64,000 nucleotides of DNA from Lunularia cruciata (Eukaryota; Streptophyta; Marchantiopsida; Lunulariales; Lunulariaceae): positions 53,334,333 to 53,398,332 of the forward strand of contig OX419756.1 of NCBI GenBank assembly GCA_948567375.1, written 5' to 3'. The translations under genes were made by a program, and so were the position numbers. The notes beneath the pieces are model-generated. The model was not told the DNA's origin and did no database searches. It saw only the letters and a program-made list of their open reading frames with translations. Shown here piece by piece: positions 59,518 to 64,000 of this stretch (its first letter is position 1; every line of letters begins with the position of its first letter).

Positions 59518-61874
59518 CTATCCCGATCCGATGTCGACCTCATCATTGGCTTCCAAACCCGATGATCTTCCTACTATTTCACCTTCTTTGGGTATGACTG
59601 ATTCTACTTATTTCTTCACTAATTCTACAACTTCTTCACTACAATCTGTAATTGAACTTTGGTTTACTCCATCTACACTCTTATTTCCCGACCCACTCTT
59701 CTCTAATGTGTCAATTCTCAAGTCAGATGACACTTGAGTTCCTACATCTGCAACATCGGGTTTCTTCTCCACTGTCACACTATTCCGAATTTTCTCTAAC
59801 TCTAAATTGACTAAATCTAGTCTAAGACTAACATTATTTTCTACCTCCAACATTTTTCTAACATTTTTCTATCGTGTTCTCTCAACCAAATTAGCAAGGT
59901 ATTCATATCCATGTCCTTGGCTCTTCACTTCCGAGTCTCCTACACAAGTAACTTCAACTCATGTAGACAAGCTTTTTCCAATCTCCCTTCAGCCTCCGTG
60001 CTTAAGATTGCTCGTAATTTCCCCGCAATGTCCCCTACTGATTCCGATGCGTATCCTCGAGAACATTCCACCTTCAACTCCGCTCGATAAATCTGCAACT
60101 CGTCTTTGTATTCTGCAGCAAGCATCTTCTTCTCCTCTGCATATTGCATCTTCTGCTGTTCCGCACTCTTGACTAGTTCTTGTAAACGCTCTTCTTCTTC
60201 TTGCCTAGACGCCAATTCTCTCTGCCATGCTTGATCTTTTGCTGCGGCACTCTTCTTCAAGCTATCCAACTCCTGCTCCATCACAATGGTCATCGCCTTC
60301 AGATGAACATTTTGGATGTGCACATCACTCACTTCCTCCTTCATCTTGCTGAGCCACATCGCCTGCTCCTTCAATTCCCCGGCTTGCTTTTGCAGTTCTT
60401 TCTCTTTCTCTGTGCAACTCCCTTGTAGCACGCTTAGCATTTCCTTCCTCGAGCTTTCTTCCCTTTGAAGTTCTTCTACTTCTGCACTTCTTTGGATTTG
60501 ATGCTCTTGCAATTCCTTCACCTCACTCACCAGATACTTCATCACCTGCAATTCATTCATCCCTTTCCTTTGATCTTGGGTAATTCCCATACGATGTTCT
60601 TTCAACAACTCAAGCAACGGTGTGACCACCTTTGTCAAATATGCTATCCCGCCGTAATTTTCTTCTTCATCGCCACCTTCGTCTGGAATCTTCTCCTACG
60701 TCATTGGCTCCTTCATCCAAAGTTGTGATCTTCATATCTTCATTGTGTCGGCACTGTCTTCGTCTTGGCCTCTTGAACTCGGCCCAACGGGATATTCCTT
60801 CTTTGCTTTGAGTTTTGGCTTGTTCTCCGTCATTGCCTTGCCAGCCTCACTTACCACCACCGATTGTTGGACTTTGGGCTCTCCCTCACTTTTGCTACCC
60901 GACTTCTCACTTTTCAAGGTGAGCTCTTCTTCTTCTGAGTCCTCTTCTTGCGACTCAATTTCTTCATCCGAGTCCGATCCCGATGATGCCCGTCTCACGA
61001 CATTAGTAGTCTTCAACATCAGCCTCCGAGTCTTGTGTTGGATGGGCAATGATTTGGCTTCTTTGGGTTTACTTTGCTTCTTTGTCTTTGGACTGGCAAC
61101 ATCTTCAATCTTCCACTATCCAGTTCTTGCAAAGTACTCGTCATTTGCCCGCAGATGAAGCATATACTGTCACTCCTCTTTGTCGGCTTCTCGTCTCAAA
61201 TTGGGGTGCATGTGGGAGACCATATGATGACGCTGATCTTCAGACAGTAAGTTCAGCCCAAAGTAGAAATGAGCTGCAAATGGTGCAAAATAATGCGGTG
61301 GCAAGCCTGTTTCCCAATTCACCACCATCTGCCTTGTTTGGTGATGGAAGCACTTTGCCCAATTCACGGGTACACCCGCAAACATCTGATGGAAGAAGAC
61401 TGCCTGCTGCATGGTTACTTACACTTTTTGCTCCGGCTTGAACATGGCCATCATCGTCCCCACTATACTTCTTTGGATCGGGTCCTGATAAGATTCCACC
61501 TTGTAACCATCCGTAGTTCTCAGAGTGAAAAACAAATTGCAAATCTCCACCGTCTCCTCTACAGCATCACACTTCCGATAGAAGGTGATCCATGTCGGCT
61601 CTCCTGCTTCTCTTGCCAGGACTAACTTCCAATCCGACTCAGTCCATCGAGCCGGATTGCCTCTCTTCCCCTCCACTTCGGGCCCCTCCTCACAATTACT
61701 GGCAGCGATCTCTGCCATCACTCCCGAGAAACTGAAATTCCAGTTCCATGCTAAAAATGTGATACAAAGTCTAACCAAGACTTCGATCCTAGCTACTACA
61801 TCTACTCTTCAAATTGCAAAACCTCTCACTGCCAGCGCGTTGGCCACCTTCTTTGCCATGATTTGTTCTCTCAT
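59518..61874 (-). pseudogene. U3-encoded coiled-coil protein, element J copy
   Basis: Starts MREQIMAKKV at 61874. The globular part has ITFLAWNWNFSFSGV, WTESDWKLVLAREAG, YKVESYQDP, QAVFFHQMFAGVPVNWAKCF and LPPHYFAPFAAHFYFGLNLL. A basic then acidic/Ser-rich stretch follows (61049-60732, with SDSDEEIESQEEDSEEEE). A 232-codon open coiled coil runs 60638-59940 (heptads rich in Glu, Lys, Gln), then an acidic tail to 59518. About 785 codons in all, a handful of breaks. No known family recognised. Compared with C, the protein blocks agree much better than the non-coding U3. Confidence 0.72.
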
Positions 61875-62044
61875 TTTACGCTGTTGGAAGATCAGCCCCT
61901 CTCTTGGACGAGACACTCTAAATCCCTCAGGGTTTCGGAAAATTTCACTCTCGACGGGCTTTCGGACACACATTACTGCAGGACAACTACTCAAAGGAAT
62001 TGGAAATTTACTCAGCAAATTCAACTTCCCCTTGCGCAATTGCA

Positions 62045-62052
62045 ATTTTATA
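62045..62052 (-). promoter_or_regulatory. TATA box for the U3 gene, element J
   Basis: TATAAAAT on the minus strand, 171 bases upstream of the ATG at 61874. The spacing is close to the 165 bases in the C element, although the surrounding DNA has diverged. Confidence 0.6.
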
Positions 62053-62425
62053 TTGTACCGAATTGCAATCATTCTTCAATCAATTTTGTTTGTGAATTTT
62101 CTCTCTTCTGCGTGCCCTCCCGGTCACTGTCAAGACATGCTTCTTCTGCCCCCGCCGTTTCTTGAAATGTACTTTCTTGCCACGTACAGAGGTTGTTAAA
62201 CGGTCTTCATCATTCTTGCATTTTCCAACCCAAAGACGATGATCTTCGACCTGTTTTCGGCGTACTACTCTTCCGAGTACCTCCATCATCGGATCCAATG
62301 TCAGCTTCTTCGGCTTTCCTTCAAAGTTACTTTTGCCTCTTCTTTGTCCGCAATTCACCTTTTCCGTGCTTACTTTGTCTTTTAAACACTACTAACCATA
62401 AAAAAACAAAAATGTGGGTACCTCA

Positions 62426-63560
62426 TACCCCCTCCCTCAAATGTGAGCATACCCGCAAACATCGACAACCGGGTTTTTATACAAAGTCGGGTTTGGGGTC
62501 CAATATTTTCTAATCCTCCAACCATTGACGCGAGTTGCAAAAGGATTGCCATCCAGATCTACAAGTTGAATAGAACCATTATCATAAATGTGCATCACAC
62601 AATACAGTCCCATCCACCTCAGATGTAATTTCCCTTGAAAAAATAGGCGGCGATTATCATATAATAATACCAGATCTCCTTCTTGAACAGTCACAGGTTT
62701 AATTTGTTTATTGTGCCGATCTTTCCGTTGTTCTTGAATTTCCTTTGTAGTTTGCATTGCATCGTCCCTTTTCTCTTCCAAACACATCAGTTGATGAATC
62801 CAAAGATCTTGACTTTCTTCCTCCGACAATTGTTCTTCACAAAGTATTCTATATGTCGGTACTTCGAATTCAACTGGTAATATGGGATGCAATCCATAAG
62901 TCAGAAAATAAGGAGTTTGCTTGGTAGTAATTTTTTCCGTTGTCCGATATGCCCATAACGTTGCAAGTAACTTCGTATCCCAGTCATAGGCATAATTGAC
63001 TATCACCTTATTTAAAATTTTACACAACAATCCATTGGCTTTCTCCGTGAGTCCATTTGCTTTTGGGTTGTAAGGCGTGGTCTTCCAATGCTTAATTTGG
63101 AAGTATTTGGTTAACACCTCCACCATTGAGTTCAAAAAATGAGTTCCCCGATCACTGACCAATTCCAGAGGACACCCATAACAGGAAATGATGTTTTGGA
63201 AGAAAAATTCTGCTACTGTCTCTGCATCATCTCTTTGTGTTGCCTCTGCTTCCACCATCTTGGTGGCATAATCCGTACATACTAAGATGTACCACTTCCT
63301 TGTGACACGGGTTATTGGTTGAATAGGTCCCACAAAATCAATACCCCATTTCTCGAATGGGACCAGAGGCAAAATTGGTTTCAAAGGCCATTGGGAAGTC
63401 GCCGTCGGTTTCCTTGTTCTTTGATAGGCATCACAACTCCAAATATGGGCATGCGTATCTTTATACATCATAGGCCACCAATATCCTACCGAAAGAATTT
63501 TCTTCACCGTATTTTTCAGAGCCTAATGTCCCCCCGATGCTTGCGAGTGCAAGGATTTGA
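62426..63560 (-). CDS. Element J: integrase, long open frame
   Basis: A 356-codon open frame (63507-62437) covers the finger end (GYWWPMMYKD, then C-x-x-YQRT), core blocks FEKWGIDFVGPIQP, LVSDRGTHFLN and TPYNPKANGLTEKANG with the D, D, E positions, and a C-terminal part ending in GKLHLRWMGLYCVMHIY and VNGWRIRKYW. It ends just before the purine tract. It would insert the DNA copy into the host genome. No chromodomain. The full pol is not in the window, so whether the element is whole cannot be judged. Confidence 0.85.
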
Positions 63561-64000
63561 TGACTCCTCCTACTTCGTATGCTTCCAGGCATCTCCGAAG
63601 TATCTCATCTTTGCCCATTTAAACAAAATGTTGTGTTTCAATTGGTACGGTCCCATTTTCCAAAGGAAGACTGCCCTTTGTTCCGGATCCAGCCCCTCAG
63701 GACAATAGCACGTATGCAAATAATGATATATTGCCGCATACCACGTACTTTGCACTGTCATTAAATGATATAGCTCTTCATCAGGAAACCGATCATCGAT
63801 TTCCAAATCTTGGTCTTGAGTTTCCAACCTGGATAAGAAGTTCGCATTTGAATGCAAAGCTCCTTTCCTTACTTGTCAGTGTATGTGAATTCTTGTAACA
63901 ACATGATCCATCGTGCAATTCGCCCGGACAAATCCGCCTTCTTGACCAAGTATTGCAGTGCATAATGGTCCACATAGAAGACAAATTCGTATCCTAACAG
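63561..64000 (-). pseudogene. Element J: RNase H end and integrase start, runs off window
   Basis: Minus-strand frames (63984-63793 and 63857-63570) carry the RNase H end (HSNANFLSRLETQ-like text near 63850) and the linker to the integrase finger (DPEQRAVFLWKMGPYQLKHN near 63690). Collinear with the C element at 25130-25400. At least one break. Confidence 0.8.

Larger units (their letters stand above)
58719..62425 (-). repeat. 3' LTR of element J (3.7 kb)
   Basis: From TGAGGTACCCACATTTTTG (62425 side) to GCCAGGTTGTCACA (58719 side), uninterrupted, 3707 bp. It contains the U3 gene layout: a TATAAAAT box at 62052-62045, coding region 61874-59518, then a CTTAAATA-strand TATTTAAG box at 59397-59390. 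Confidence 0.92.
58719..64000 (-). mobile_element. Element J: third C-type Gypsy element, 3' part
   Basis: Minus-strand order in the window: RNase H end, integrase, purine tract, complete 3' LTR. The rest lies right of the window. It is rich in CpG compared with E and D, and its integrase frame is still open, so it looks the youngest of the C-type copies seen here. The left flank GAAGG (58714-58718) would be one half of its target duplication. Confidence 0.88.

Noticed and set aside
59940-60638. 232-codon coiled-coil frame as a host myosin-like or kinesin-like gene
   Set aside because: It lies inside the 3' LTR of J, and collinear coding text is in the LTRs of C, C' and E, so it is element-encoded.
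62437-63507. 356-codon frame as a host gene
   Set aside because: It is a Ty3/Gypsy integrase followed by a purine tract and LTR.

Overview
The window is a block of nested LTR retrotransposons with no recognisable host gene. Plant-type Ty3/Gypsy lineages, tRNA-Met and tRNA-Asp-like primer sites, deep nesting and AT-rich decayed sequence point to a large-genome seed plant. A gymnosperm such as a conifer is my guess; the sequence does not prove it.

Layout. (1) 1-6814, +: family A, a decayed chromovirus whose 5' LTR starts left of the window. (2) 6815-12475, -: an old Gypsy element, M, carrying a DNA cytosine-5 methyltransferase domain between protease and reverse transcriptase. It is cut by two family A solo LTRs and one ~690 bp solo LTR of family B. 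(3) 12476-32968: a family C solo LTR (-) inside M. It holds a short family C LTR (+, 14079-15984) and a full-length family C element (+, 16681-31740, perfect 5 bp target duplication CTTAG), which itself holds two B solo LTRs. (4) 32969-40189, -: a 76 bp tandem array belonging to M, then element D (end of RNase H, integrase, and a long unfamiliar region after integrase). (5) 40190-54162, -: a second C-type element, E, with one B insertion and a 3.2 kb insertion F in its shortened 5' LTR. (6) 54163-56446, -: reverse transcriptase part of another Gypsy element, H, probably the other half of D. (7) 56447-58718: C-type LTR fragment G and a ~92 bp tandem array. (8) 58719-64000, -: the 3' part of a third C-type element, J, which runs off the window.

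The most interesting signal is in family C. Its ~3.7 kb LTRs carry in U3 a complete transcription-unit-like layout: a TATA box, about 165-175 bp later an ATG, a coding region of about 800 codons (globular N-terminal part, acidic/Ser-rich part, long coiled coil, acidic tail), then about 115 bp later a second TATA-like box that would serve the genomic RNA. The layout recurs in diverged LTRs (C, the C' solo LTR, E, J), and the N-terminal protein blocks are better conserved than nearby DNA. Second in interest is the methyltransferase domain of M. All retroelement genes here are broken fossils, except that J's integrase frame is still open for 356 codons. Relative age from nesting: M and D/H oldest, then A and the C' LTR, then the full C element, then the B solo LTRs.
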